From: TMED27 sp963922705
GTDB lineage: Bacteria > Pseudomonadota > Alphaproteobacteria > Micavibrionales > Micavibrionaceae
Assembly: GCA_963922705.1 (NCBI GenBank)
Contig: CAWUJS010000030.1
Coordinates: forward strand, 1 to 21,513
Length of the DNA: 21,513 bases
Direction: 5' to 3'
Shown: one piece after another, positions 1 through 8,001 of the stretch
Layout: each line of letters begins with the position of its first letter
Position numbering within the stretch: the first letter of the stretch is position 1
Translations under genes and position numbers: made by a program
The notes under the pieces: generated by a model
Seen by the model: the letters and a program-made list of their open reading frames with translations, nothing else
What the model was told of the DNA's origin: nothing
The model's database searches: none

Positions 1-758
1 ATGCCAATACATTTGGTATCGCAGCCGGTATTGATACTGAAATCGTGCAAGATGTCCGCGCCGGTATTGCATTGTCCTATGCAAACACCGACGTTGACGG
101 CGATGGTGCAGGCTCATCTGAACTTGACATTGATAGCTATCAGGTAACACTTTACGGTGATTACACGACTGATAAATATTATGTTGAAGGCGCTATTGGT
201 TATGCGTTTAACGAAAATGATAGCTCACGTAGCCTCACATTCGGTGGCTTGGACCAGACAGCGACAGCTGATTATGACTCTGATCAGTTCATTGCTAGCG
301 TCAGCGCAGGTATGCCTTACCAGATCGGTCAGGATACATTCCTAACACCAACTGCCGGTCTTGCTTACACCCATGTGTCAACCGATGACTATACTGAAAC
401 AGGTGCTGGTAGCCTGAACCTCAATGTAGACTCAGATGATGTATCATCATTCATCGGTTCTCTTGGTGCAGAGCTTCACGGTGTCTATGACCATGAAGGC
501 GGCTTGCTTATTCCTTCTGCACGCGTAGGTGTTTCCTATGACTTCGCAGGTGATGAAGCAGAAGCAACTGGTACTTATACTGGTGGCGGCGCTGCATTCA
601 CTATGGAAGGTGCAGAAGTTGAAGAGTTTGGCGCAAACGCTGGTTTAGGTCTTGCATATGATGCAGGTCACTGGAGCGTTGGTGCAAACTACGATGCAGA
701 GTTCAAATCTGACTATGTCGGTCAGTCTGCATCTCTTGAAATGCGCGTAAGATTCTAA
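1..758 (+). CDS. Outer-membrane beta-barrel / autotransporter domain protein, 3' part
   Basis: The frame is open from base 3 with no stop, so the gene begins outside the window; the GTG at 45 is only an internal Val codon. About 251 residues are visible. They alternate hydrophobic and polar positions with many Gly, Asp, Tyr and Ser, as in transmembrane beta-strands, and early strands such as GIAAGIDTEI and AGIALSYANTDVDG look like an autotransporter beta-domain. The protein ends in RVRF; a C-terminal Phe after alternating residues is the usual signal for barrel insertion by the BAM machinery. The missing N-terminal part would decide between a true autotransporter with a passenger and a free-standing porin-like barrel. 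A strong terminator follows directly, so this is the last gene of its transcript. Family-level call is good; specific function is unknown. Confidence 0.8.
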   Translation, partial: ANTFGIAAGIDTEIVQDVRAGIALSYANTDVDGDGAGSSELDIDSYQVTLYGDYTTDKYYVEGAIGYAFNENDSSRSLTFGGLDQTATADYDSDQFIASVSAGMPYQIGQDTFLTPTAGLAYTHVSTDDYTETGAGSLNLNVDSDDVSSFIGSLGAELHGVYDHEGGLLIPSARVGVSYDFAGDEAEATGTYTGGGAAFTMEGAEVEEFGANAGLGLAYDAGHWSVGANYDAEFKSDYVGQSASLEMRVRF

Positions 759-785
759 GCTTTTTCAGCTTTAATATAATATTAG

Positions 786-817
786 AGAGCTCCAATATTT
801 TTGGAGCTCTTTTTTTA
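786..817 (+). terminator. Intrinsic terminator after the beta-barrel gene
   Basis: A perfect 10-bp stem AGAGCTCCAA / TTGGAGCTCT with a 5-nt loop is followed by seven T residues. It lies 27 bases after the stop codon of the upstream gene. This is the clearest rho-independent terminator in the window. Confidence 0.93.
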
Positions 818-1150
818 GTATTGCCAAGATATGTTGCCTTTTCAGGAGGTGGTTTTTTATAGTCATTCGCAAATTAACCCTTCCCCGCTGGCAAGCAGCG
901 GGGTATCAGATTGAGGCGCTTCGCCAGGGGGGTGTGTAATTAAGCCCGAAAGAGATTAAAATTCAACCAATCCATCAAATTTTTGCACCAAACATGTGTT
1001 TTGTGTAAAAGAGCTTGATATTCTGTGTGAAATGCGGTTAGAGCATACCTAATGCGTTGATCTAAGCGACAGGCTTGAGTAAAGATGTTATATTGATCAC
1101 ACATAATACAAAAGACTTTAAATCCAACTGGTAAGATATACATATACTCT
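818..1150. other. Non-coding gap before lipA
   Basis: I see no convincing gene here. The 67-codon minus-strand frame at 940-1143 has no family resemblance and overlaps the likely lipA leader. The stretch holds one GC-rich structured element (883-932) in AT-rich sequence and must contain the lipA promoter, but I found no well-spaced -35/-10 pair to mark. Confidence 0.5.
883..932. repeat. GC-rich element with two alternative hairpins
   Basis: CCCCGCTG (883-890) and CAGCGGGG (896-903) form a perfect 8-bp stem with a 5-nt loop. The same left arm, extended to CCCCGCTGGC (883-892), can instead pair with GCCAGGGGGG (923-932) with one mismatch. A small GGCG/CGCC hairpin (915-925) lies between. The composition stands out from the AT-rich surroundings. 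It may be a dispersed palindromic repeat or a structured leader of lipA. It is not followed by a T tract, so it is not a terminator. Confidence 0.5.
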
Positions 1151-2116
1151 ATGACCTATAATCCAGAACTTCTTGATAAAGCAAAACGTCACCCGGAAAA
1201 ACAAAAGAACCCGGATCGTCCAGCTGGCCAAAAACCAGACTGGCTTCGTGTGAAAGCACCGCAGGGCAAAGTTTATGGTGAGACGAAAGATATTGTTCGT
1301 AAACATAAGCTAACAACTGTTTGCGAAGAGGCAGGGTGCCCGAATATTGGGGAATGCTGGCAACAGCGCCATGCGACATTCATGATTATGGGTGAGATTT
1401 GTACCCGCGCCTGTGCTTTTTGTAACGTTGCGACAGGAAAGCCGGATGCGCTTGATAAGTTAGAGCCGCTGCGCGTCGGTGTGGCAACCAAGCAAATGGG
1501 ACTGAAGCATGTCGTTGTGACATCTGTGGATCGCGATGATTTACCCGATGGCGGTGCAGATCATTTTGCGAAAACTATTCAAGGCATTCGCATGAAAGCG
1601 CCCGGGACAACGATTGAAATCTTGCCGGGGGATTTTCGGGGAAATCAACAGGATTGGGATACTGTCATTAATGCGCGCCCTGATGTTTTTAACCATAATC
1701 TTGAGACTGTGCCGCGTCTCTATCCGACAATCCGTCCCGGTGCGCGTTATTTCAGGTCTTTACGTCTCTTACAGCGAGTGAAGGATGTTGACCCTTCCAT
1801 GTTCACCAAGTCCGGCCTTATGGTCGGGTTAGGGGAGACAAAAGAAGAGGTCGGGCAGGTGATGGATGATATGCGTGCTGCTGATATCGATTTTATCACG
1901 ATTGGTCAGTATATGCAGCCAACGCCAAAGCATGCTCCCGTTATGAAATGGTGGACACCGGAGGAGTTTGAGACTTTGGCGAAGATGGCTAAAAATAAGG
2001 GTTTCTTGATGGTTTCCGCAACACCTCTGACACGATCATCTCATCACGCAGGCGATGATTTTGCCAAGCTTCGTGCCGCGCGTGATGAAAAGCTCGCCAA
2101 ACTCGCGGCTGAATAA
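1151..2116 (+). CDS. lipA: Lipoyl synthase (radical SAM)
   Basis: LipA inserts two sulfur atoms into octanoyl groups on lipoyl domains of 2-oxoacid dehydrogenases and the glycine cleavage H protein. The 321-residue product has both [4Fe-4S] sites: the auxiliary cluster CX4CX5C (Cys58, Cys63, Cys69 in CEEAGCPNIGEC) and the radical-SAM CX3CX2C (Cys84, Cys88, Cys91 in CTRACAFC). The C-terminal RSSYHA signature appears as RSSHHA (295-300), with His in place of Tyr but the serines kept. Length and ends match the family. The start ATG follows a long leader without a strong Shine-Dalgarno. ratA follows after 13 bases, an arrangement common in alphaproteobacteria, so the two are probably co-transcribed. 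Confidence 0.97.
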   Translation: MTYNPELLDKAKRHPEKQKNPDRPAGQKPDWLRVKAPQGKVYGETKDIVRKHKLTTVCEEAGCPNIGECWQQRHATFMIMGEICTRACAFCNVATGKPDALDKLEPLRVGVATKQMGLKHVVVTSVDRDDLPDGGADHFAKTIQGIRMKAPGTTIEILPGDFRGNQQDWDTVINARPDVFNHNLETVPRLYPTIRPGARYFRSLRLLQRVKDVDPSMFTKSGLMVGLGETKEEVGQVMDDMRAADIDFITIGQYMQPTPKHAPVMKWWTPEEFETLAKMAKNKGFLMVSATPLTRSSHHAGDDFAKLRAARDEKLAKLAAE

Positions 2117-2129
2117 TAAATAGCGTTCT

Positions 2130-2573
2130 ATGCTAACTCATATCGAACAAAAAACATTACCTTACACCGCGCAGCAAATGTACGATTTGGTCGCTGCAGT
2201 TGATCTCTATCGCGATTTTTTGCCTTGGTGTGTTGCGAGCCGAATTAATAAGCGTGAAGGCGATTATATTTTTTATGCTGATCTTGTTGTGGGTTATAAA
2301 ATGATTCGTGAGCGGTTTTCTTCAAAAGTGATGCTTGAAGAAGGGCGGAGCATTCATATTGAATATTTAAAAGGGCCGTTGAAGCATCTCAAGAACCAAT
2401 GGCGGTTCACTGATACGAATGACGGTTCATGCATCATTGATTTTAGCGTGCAATTTGAATTTGAAAACAAGGCGTTACAGGGATTGGCACAGGTTTTTTT
2501 TAAAGAAGTTATCCACCGCATGGTTGGTGCATTTGAGGCGCGTGCATCTGAAATTTATGGCTCTAAAACTTAA
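2130..2573 (+). CDS. ratA: RatA/Coq10-type START-domain protein
   Basis: A 147-residue protein of the polyketide-cyclase/START family, which includes mitochondrial Coq10 (a coenzyme Q-binding chaperone) and E. coli RatA (named as a ribosome-association toxin). Family features visible are the N-terminal pattern LPYTAQQMYDLVAAVDLY, then the FLPWC block near residues 28-32, and the C-terminal helix with VFFKEVIHRMVGAFEARA. In alphaproteobacteria this gene often sits next to lipA and is best read as a ubiquinone-binding respiratory helper; a toxin role here is not supported by any adjacent antitoxin. Its last 11 bases overlap the 3' end of the convergent glycosyltransferase gene, and there is no terminator between them. 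Confidence 0.88.
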   Translation: MLTHIEQKTLPYTAQQMYDLVAAVDLYRDFLPWCVASRINKREGDYIFYADLVVGYKMIRERFSSKVMLEEGRSIHIEYLKGPLKHLKNQWRFTDTNDGSCIIDFSVQFEFENKALQGLAQVFFKEVIHRMVGAFEARASEIYGSKT

Positions 2574-3504
2574 TTTTGTTGGCATCCCAGAGTGGTTTCC
2601 AATCGTAAAAAGGTGGAAGAAGGTTTTCAAATTGCAAATGTACAGCAAAGGGCTGTAAGGGCGAAAAACCGGGGATATGGTTAAAGAGCCTGTTGGTTGT
2701 TTTGGATTCCGATCCCAATTTTCGTTTCTTTTTAATGCCAACGAATTTTGTATTTTCAAAATAGTCCCAATAATCCCGAACAATATGTCCGTGTGTCATG
2801 AATGTATGCGTGGCATGCCGCGTTGTTCGCCAATGCCGATCTGGGCTGGCGACAATATAAGATGGGTAAAGCTTTTCATGCAGTGTATGATGCTCTTGGG
2901 GGTGGATCAGGCAGTGTGTTTTAAAGTCGCTGTAGATTTGCCTATAAAAATTCCAAGCTGCGGCGATACCGTTCTCCTCATGCAGGAAGTCATCTTCGAC
3001 GAAATAGGTAATAGCGTTTTCATCTCGCCCTTTTGTAAATTGCTCATGCAGTGATGCGCCTTGACCCATAATTTGTGTTGTCTGTAGCTCCCATGGGAAT
3101 TGAGCCTTTTTGCACAGTCTATTGATATTATTGATAATGTTATCATCAGAGTGATCGTCTAATATGATAAGGCGTAAATTTCCGCAAGTGGTTGCAGCGT
3201 TCATTGCTGTGATAAGAGAATTTATGCATCGCAAAGCATTTTCTTCCATCGATGCGCCAGTGAGTCTTGGCTTTTTGTCGATATTGCGATTGGCGCGCAG
3301 ACATGTTCTTAGGTAAACTACCATTGTATTAAGATCGGCATAATCTGTGAGGTTTTGAGCATATTGTGCTTGCTGAAATGTCTTGATGTCCTGATCTGTT
3401 TTTTCGAGATTGGCAATGCGCAAGATATTGGGGCCACGGTCATTGGCGATTTTATAACCAAATGGCTTTAGACTTTTGGAGGCAAGTTTGAGGAGATCGT
3501 TCAT
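2563..3504 (-). CDS. Putative GT-A glycosyltransferase
   Basis: The 313-residue protein has a GT-A-like N-terminal half. A hydrophobic strand ending LIILDDHSDD (near 113-121) resembles the nucleotide-sugar-binding strand of family 2 enzymes, and VEDDFLHE (169-176) is a candidate DXD-like metal site. No signal peptide or membrane segment is visible, so it is probably cytosolic, acting on an unknown acceptor. Its ATG overlaps the cinA stop by four bases, so it is likely translationally coupled as the last gene of the ispDF-pgpA-cinA transcript. It runs into the 3' end of ratA, overlapping by 11 bases. It is not a usual member of this cluster. I recognise the fold pattern but not the substrate or a named family. 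Confidence 0.68.
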   Translation of the reverse strand: MNDLLKLASKSLKPFGYKIANDRGPNILRIANLEKTDQDIKTFQQAQYAQNLTDYADLNTMVVYLRTCLRANRNIDKKPRLTGASMEENALRCINSLITAMNAATTCGNLRLIILDDHSDDNIINNINRLCKKAQFPWELQTTQIMGQGASLHEQFTKGRDENAITYFVEDDFLHEENGIAAAWNFYRQIYSDFKTHCLIHPQEHHTLHEKLYPSYIVASPDRHWRTTRHATHTFMTHGHIVRDYWDYFENTKFVGIKKKRKLGSESKTTNRLFNHIPGFSPLQPFAVHLQFENLLPPFYDWKPLWDANKIKF

Positions 3505-3983
3505 ACGGAATCGCTTAAAATGATGATTAAATTTTCAAGCGCTGCTTTTGCTGCTTGTGATTGGATTGACTGGCGTTTGCCCCGGAAATGATGCTGGATT
3601 GACCCGCTATTGGCGTTTTTAACAGCATAACCTATGAAGACTGTCCCGACAGGTTTTTTGTCACTGCCACCGCCGGGGCCAGCAATTCCTGTTATAGAAA
3701 CGCTGACTGAGGCATTGCTGTGTTCCAATGCGCCTAAAGCCATAGCTTCGGCGGTTTCTGCGCTGACTGCGCCATGATTTTCGATAGTGTCCATTGGAAC
3801 GCCCAATGCTTCATTCTTGGCGGCGTTTGAGTAAGTAACAAAGCCGCGATCAAAATAGGCAGAAGCGCCGGATTCTTTTGTAAGGGCATTGGCAACCAGC
3901 CCGCCAGTACAGGATTCCGCTGTGACGATCATCATTTCTTTTTTCAGTAAAATCTTTGAAAGCTCTTTAACCAAATCCTGCAT
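3501..3983 (-). CDS. pncC: CinA-family nicotinamide-nucleotide amidohydrolase (PncC)
   Basis: A 160-residue stand-alone CinA C-terminal domain, lacking the MoaB-like N-terminal domain of full CinA. Family motifs are TAESCTGG (21-28), the FVTYSNAAK block, and SITGIAGPGGGS. Family members deamidate nicotinamide mononucleotide to nicotinate mononucleotide in pyridine-nucleotide recycling. The start overlaps the end of the pgpA reading frame by 17 bases, and the stop overlaps the next start by four, so translation is probably coupled through the cluster. That matters because the upstream pgpA frame contains a stop codon, which could reduce coupled translation of this gene. Confidence 0.92.
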   Translation of the reverse strand: MQDLVKELSKILLKKEMMIVTAESCTGGLVANALTKESGASAYFDRGFVTYSNAAKNEALGVPMDTIENHGAVSAETAEAMALGALEHSNASVSVSITGIAGPGGGSDKKPVGTVFIGYAVKNANSGSIQHHFRGKRQSIQSQAAKAALENLIIILSDSV

Positions 3984-4449
3984 ATATTGCTCCTATGATG
4001 ATGAGGGCTGCGATAAATCCTGCCATAATATCATCCATCATAACACCCATTGCGCCGGGTACGTTTTTGTCAAAATGTGATATAGGCCAGGGTTTCAGGA
4101 TATCAAAAAAGCGGAATAACAGGAGTGCCGCAAATATGTATAGCCAATTGATTTGCGGCTCGTAGAAATAGAATGCGGGGAGCAGGGCTAGCCATTGTCC
4201 GACAACTTCATCAATCACGATTTGTTTATTATCGTGAATACCACTTTTGGCTTCATATTGCGCGGTTGCCCAGAAACCGACAGGCGTCAGGATAATGAGC
4301 GCCGCTATAAAAGGCCAGAAGCCAGCGGTTTAATCGAGCAGCATAGCGGGCGTAATTGCGCCGATGCTTCCCCATGTGCCAGGGGCTTTGGGAATGAGGC
4401 CGAGGCCAAACCATGTGGCGATGAGCGATGAGGGGTTCATGAGCTTCAT
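3967..4449 (-). pseudogene. pgpA: Phosphatidylglycerophosphatase A with in-frame TAA
   Basis: Reading from ATG at 4449 (GGAT about 8 bases upstream; a second ATG lies at 4440) gives a PgpA of normal length, 160 codons, in one unshifted frame, except that codon 40 is TAA (4330-4332). Before it lies the family block GLGLIPKAPGTWGS; after it come HDNKQIVIDEVVGQW and KPWPISHFDKNVPGAMG with MMDD, all well conserved. PgpA removes the phosphate from phosphatidylglycerophosphate to make phosphatidylglycerol at the inner membrane. The spacing matches E. coli PgpA to within one residue by eye, so a single base change explains the stop. The first restart codon after it is GTG at 4218, which would lose nearly half the protein. 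It could be a recent nonsense mutation, a sequencing error, or a case of readthrough. Other genes here end in TAA, so the codon is a real stop. Confidence 0.88.
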
Positions 4450-4453
4450 ATGA

Positions 4454-5632
4454 TTATCCGTTTTGCGTCACCGTTGCAACGGCCTGCGCCGCTATACCTT
4501 CTTTTTTTCCAGTAAATCCAAGCCTTTCAGTTGTTGTTGCCTTTATATTAATAGCGCTTTCGTTGAGGTTCAAAATTGATGCGATGCGGTGGCGCATTTT
4601 TGCTGCGTGCGGCCCTATTTTTGGCTCTTCACATATGATGGTCAGGTCAATATTGTTGATGGAAGCGTTTTGTTTTAATGCCATTTCGTGCGCTTTTTGT
4701 AAAAATATAGCGCTATCCATGTTTTTAAATGTATCATCGGAAGGGGGGAAATGTTGACCGATATCTCCTTTCCCAATAGCGCCTAAAATTGCATCTGTGA
4801 TAGCGTGGAGCGCAACATCCGCATCCGAATGTCCCTTTAATTTTTTGTCATACTCAATATCTATCCCGCCGATGCGAATAGGGCCTGAGCTTTCGGCATC
4901 GAAAGCGTGGACATCGAACCCTAGTCCCGTACGTGTGGATGTTTGTGTGGATAATAATTTTTCTGCCATGCGCATATCATTTTTGGTTGTGATTTTAATA
5001 TTCTCTGCTGAGCCTTCTACAAGCGCTACATCGATTCCGATCGCTGTTATAAGAGATGTATCATCGGTATATTCGATATCATCACGGCTCTGCTCATGCG
5101 CTTTCATGATATCACCATAGCGAAAAGCCTGAGGGGTTTGTATTGCCCATAGGCTATCTCTTGAAACAATATCACTGCAATGATTATTCTCACCCTTGCG
5201 CAATGTCTCGGAAACAGGTCTTGCGAGAGTTGCTGCGCGCGATGTTTCAAGCGCATCAATGAGCTTTAGAATATCGTCTTCGGGGATAAGCGGCCTGGCA
5301 GCATCATGAATTAAGATAATATCTTCATTATTTGCTTCATTTATATTTTTTAGCCCATTGAAAATGCTTTCTTTTCTTGTTTTTCCTCCTGTGGAGTGGG
5401 GGGCTAAATCAATGTTTTTTGTGGCGAAAGCATACTCTTCTTTAAAAATTGGATTAATAATGCAGCTTATATTATTAATTTTGTTTATATTTTTAAACTT
5501 TAAAATTGTTCTTCGTAAGATACTTTGTCCCAAAAGATCATGATATTGCTTGGGTAAAGCCGCCGCGCCACCAAAGCGCGTGCCAGACCCCGCAGCGGCA
5601 ATTAAAACATGGATGTCGGAAGATTGTGACAT
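4454..5632 (-). CDS. ispDF: Bifunctional IspD/IspF isoprenoid enzyme
   Basis: This fusion catalyses two steps of the MEP pathway to isoprenoid precursors: CDP-ME formation (IspD) and MEcPP cyclisation (IspF). The N-terminal cytidylyltransferase part (about residues 1-230) has AAAGSGTRFGG, IHDAARPLI and the WAIQTPQAF block. The IspF part starts near GLGFDVHAF, whose Asp and His are zinc ligands, with GHSDADVALHAITDA giving the third ligand, and ends with the ATTTERLGFTGKKEGIAAQA block. The fused form is widespread in alphaproteobacteria. I prefer the ATG at 5632 (MSQSSDIHV); an in-frame GTG at 5641 would add three residues. It heads the minus-strand cluster and is divergent from ntrY across about 80 bases. 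Confidence 0.96.
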   Translation of the reverse strand: MSQSSDIHVLIAAAGSGTRFGGAAALPKQYHDLLGQSILRRTILKFKNINKINNISCIINPIFKEEYAFATKNIDLAPHSTGGKTRKESIFNGLKNINEANNEDIILIHDAARPLIPEDDILKLIDALETSRAATLARPVSETLRKGENNHCSDIVSRDSLWAIQTPQAFRYGDIMKAHEQSRDDIEYTDDTSLITAIGIDVALVEGSAENIKITTKNDMRMAEKLLSTQTSTRTGLGFDVHAFDAESSGPIRIGGIDIEYDKKLKGHSDADVALHAITDAILGAIGKGDIGQHFPPSDDTFKNMDSAIFLQKAHEMALKQNASINNIDLTIICEEPKIGPHAAKMRHRIASILNLNESAINIKATTTERLGFTGKKEGIAAQAVATVTQNG

Positions 5633-5681
5633 TAAAGGCACACCATTTCTTGAATAAAACCGAACAACACTGTAAAAGTCT

Positions 5682-5687
5682 TATAAT
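5682..5687 (+). promoter_or_regulatory. Candidate -10 box for ntrY
   Basis: A perfect TATAAT lies 24 bases before the ntrY ATG in the short divergent gap. No good -35 hexamer is found 16-18 bases upstream, so this is a tentative sigma-70-type call. Confidence 0.35.
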
Positions 5688-5711
5688 CTGAAATCAATAC
5701 GGCAAAGGCAC

Positions 5712-7994
5712 ATGTTAGGTATAGCTGCATTTTCGCATAAAATTTTTAGTCCGTTTTTTTATATGCGGGGTTTGCTGCGCAGCGGTTTTTCGTTGATACC
5801 TTCCTATAAAAATTCACCGCGAGGGGCGGGACAAAACTGGCTTGCTGCGATTTTGGTTTTCCTGACCGCGTCAAGCTGTATAGCAACCTACGCGGCGCTT
5901 AACGAGGTGCCGCCATTTGGCGATGACCCCGATACGGTTCTGTGGCTCCTGACACTTGATCTGGTGTTTTTGCTGGCTCTCATGGTTTTGGTCGGGCATC
6001 GCGTCGCACGGCTCTGGAGCGGAAGGCGGCAAGGCTTAACAGGGTCGCATTTGCATGTCCGGCTGGTTTATATTTTTAGTGTTATGGCGGCTGTTCCGGC
6101 GATTGTTATGACTGTCTTTTCTGTTTTCTTCTTTAATTTTGGTATTCAGACATGGTTCAGTGAACGGGTTCAAACAGCGGTCATTGAATCGCAAGAAGTG
6201 GCGCAGGCTTATTTGGTGGAGCATCGCGAAGTTATTCGCGCTGATACTCTGGCGATGGCCAATGATATGGACAGGCAGGCGACGTTATTTTTAAGCAATA
6301 AAGAGGCCTTTGAGCGGGCGCTTGAAACGCAGTCTTTTTTAAGAAATCTGGCAGAGGCCATTATTTTTGATTCAACCGGAAGGGTTTTGGCAAGCTCCGG
6401 CTTGACGTTCACCCTTGAGTTTGAAGAGATCCCTAAATGGGCGATGGAGCGTGCAGATAATGGCGAGGTTGCCGTTATGACCGGCTCTAACGAGGATCGC
6501 GTGCGTGCGCTTATCAAATTGAGCAGCTTTGTTGATGCGTATTTGTTTGTCGGGCGCATGGTTGACCCGAAAGTGCTGTCGCATTTGGCCGCAACAAAAC
6601 AGGCAGCGTCTGATTATCGTGATTTGGAGGAGCGATCCTCTTATCTGCAAATTCTGGTTGCGCTTATTTTCGTGATTATAGGCTTTTTGCTGATGTGCGC
6701 GGCGATTTGGCTTGGTTTTTTATTGGCACGTCAATTGGTGATGCCGATTGCAGATTTGATTGATGCCGCGGATCGCGTTCGGGCGGGCGATCTGGAGGCT
6801 AAAATTCAACAGCGCGGCAAAGTTGAGGAGTTTGATTATCTGGCATTGGCATTTAACCGGATGACACAGCAAATAGCAGAGGCGCAAAATGAGCTGATTG
6901 AAGCGAATTTTCAACTTGATCGCCGTCGCCGTTTTACGGAAACTGTTTTGGCAGGTGCAACTTCCGGTATTGTCGGGGTTGATCCCAGGGGTAAAATTAC
7001 TTTGGCAAATGCATCTGCGGCACGGTTGCTCGGCATTGGTCAGGAAAGGCTTATTGGCCTTAAGGTCAGGACTATTTCTGCTGATACGGATAATTTGATT
7101 GCAGATGCGTATCAAAACCCTGAAAAAATTGTTCAGGCGGAAATTCCAATATTACGCAAAGATATTGGCCGGCGCATATTTTTGGTTCGCGTTGCGATTG
7201 AATCTATCGAAGATGAAGATGTCGGCTCGATTATTACCTTTGATGATATTACTGATCTGCAATCCGCGCAGCGTAAAGCGGCATGGTCAGATGTCGCGCG
7301 GCGCATTGCACATGAAATCAAAAATCCTTTGACGCCTATTCAACTATCGGCGGAGAGGCTTAAAAGGAAATATTTAAAAGATATCCAAAATGATCCGCAA
7401 ACATTCGAGAAATGTACGGATACAATCATCAGGCATGTTGAAGATATCGGGCATATGGTTAATGAATTTTCAGCCTTCGCACGGATGCCAGAGCCCGTTA
7501 TGTCTGTTCAGGATCTTGGTAACATCATTGATGATGTTGTGAGCCTGCATCAAAACGCGCACCATAATATTTCTTTTGCGTTCAAACGGGATCAAAAATC
7601 AGCGATTCAAGCCAATATTGATGCAAAGCAAATCCGGCAAGCGCTGAATAACCTTGTTCAAAATGCTGTTGATTCTGTTAATGAAAAATATGGCAAATCG
7701 AGCGGCGGGCAAATTGCAATTCATGCTTTTGCGAAAAATTATTTTGATATCGTGATTTGTATACAAGATAATGGGCTGGGCTTACCGGATATTGATGAGG
7801 ATGCTCAGCTTTTAGAACCATATGTAACCCGCAAGGAGAAGGGAACCGGCCTTGGGCTTGCGATCGTAAAAAAGATCATGGAAGATCACGGCGGCAAAAT
7901 TCTTTTAAAGCCGAACGCCGATATGATAAAAACTTTAAATTTAAAAGATGACATGAGCGCCTGCGTGTGCTTGATTTTACCCAAGGTAGTATAA
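5712..7994 (+). CDS. ntrY: Sensor histidine kinase NtrY
   Basis: A 760-residue membrane kinase of the NtrY family, partner of NtrX, linked in other alphaproteobacteria to nitrogen, redox and envelope responses. Three membrane segments lie near residues 43-62, 77-96 and 118-142, then an extracytoplasmic sensor region to about 310, a fourth segment at 313-338, HAMP (about 339-392), PAS (about 405-515), HisKA with His534 in HEIKNPLTPIQLSAERLKRKY-type context, and an ATPase domain with an N-box at LNNLVQNAVDS, DNGLGLPD and KGTGLGLAIV. All catalytic boxes look intact. AAAGG five bases before the ATG supports the start; Met18 is an alternative. ntrX follows after 7 bases. The usual upstream dusB-ntrB-ntrC genes are absent here. 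Confidence 0.95.
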   Translation: MLGIAAFSHKIFSPFFYMRGLLRSGFSLIPSYKNSPRGAGQNWLAAILVFLTASSCIATYAALNEVPPFGDDPDTVLWLLTLDLVFLLALMVLVGHRVARLWSGRRQGLTGSHLHVRLVYIFSVMAAVPAIVMTVFSVFFFNFGIQTWFSERVQTAVIESQEVAQAYLVEHREVIRADTLAMANDMDRQATLFLSNKEAFERALETQSFLRNLAEAIIFDSTGRVLASSGLTFTLEFEEIPKWAMERADNGEVAVMTGSNEDRVRALIKLSSFVDAYLFVGRMVDPKVLSHLAATKQAASDYRDLEERSSYLQILVALIFVIIGFLLMCAAIWLGFLLARQLVMPIADLIDAADRVRAGDLEAKIQQRGKVEEFDYLALAFNRMTQQIAEAQNELIEANFQLDRRRRFTETVLAGATSGIVGVDPRGKITLANASAARLLGIGQERLIGLKVRTISADTDNLIADAYQNPEKIVQAEIPILRKDIGRRIFLVRVAIESIEDEDVGSIITFDDITDLQSAQRKAAWSDVARRIAHEIKNPLTPIQLSAERLKRKYLKDIQNDPQTFEKCTDTIIRHVEDIGHMVNEFSAFARMPEPVMSVQDLGNIIDDVVSLHQNAHHNISFAFKRDQKSAIQANIDAKQIRQALNNLVQNAVDSVNEKYGKSSGGQIAIHAFAKNYFDIVICIQDNGLGLPDIDEDAQLLEPYVTRKEKGTGLGLAIVKKIMEDHGGKILLKPNADMIKTLNLKDDMSACVCLILPKVV

Positions 7995-8001
7995 GGTATT
8001 T

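Noticed and set aside
940..1143. 67-codon minus-strand reading frame before lipA
   Set aside because: No recognisable domain, no good start signal, and it overlaps the probable lipA leader; best read as chance.
3967..4218. Short separate gene starting at GTG 4218
   Set aside because: It is the C-terminal half of PgpA in the same frame as the N-terminal half; treated as one interrupted gene.
4330..4332. TAA reassigned to an amino acid
   Set aside because: Many other genes in the window end at TAA with normal C-termini, and UAA reassignment is not known in bacteria.
4195..4431. 78-codon plus-strand frame opposite the pgpA stop
   Set aside because: It exists only because it lies antisense to pgpA; the composition is Arg/Glu-rich low-quality and the minus-strand PgpA motifs explain the conservation.
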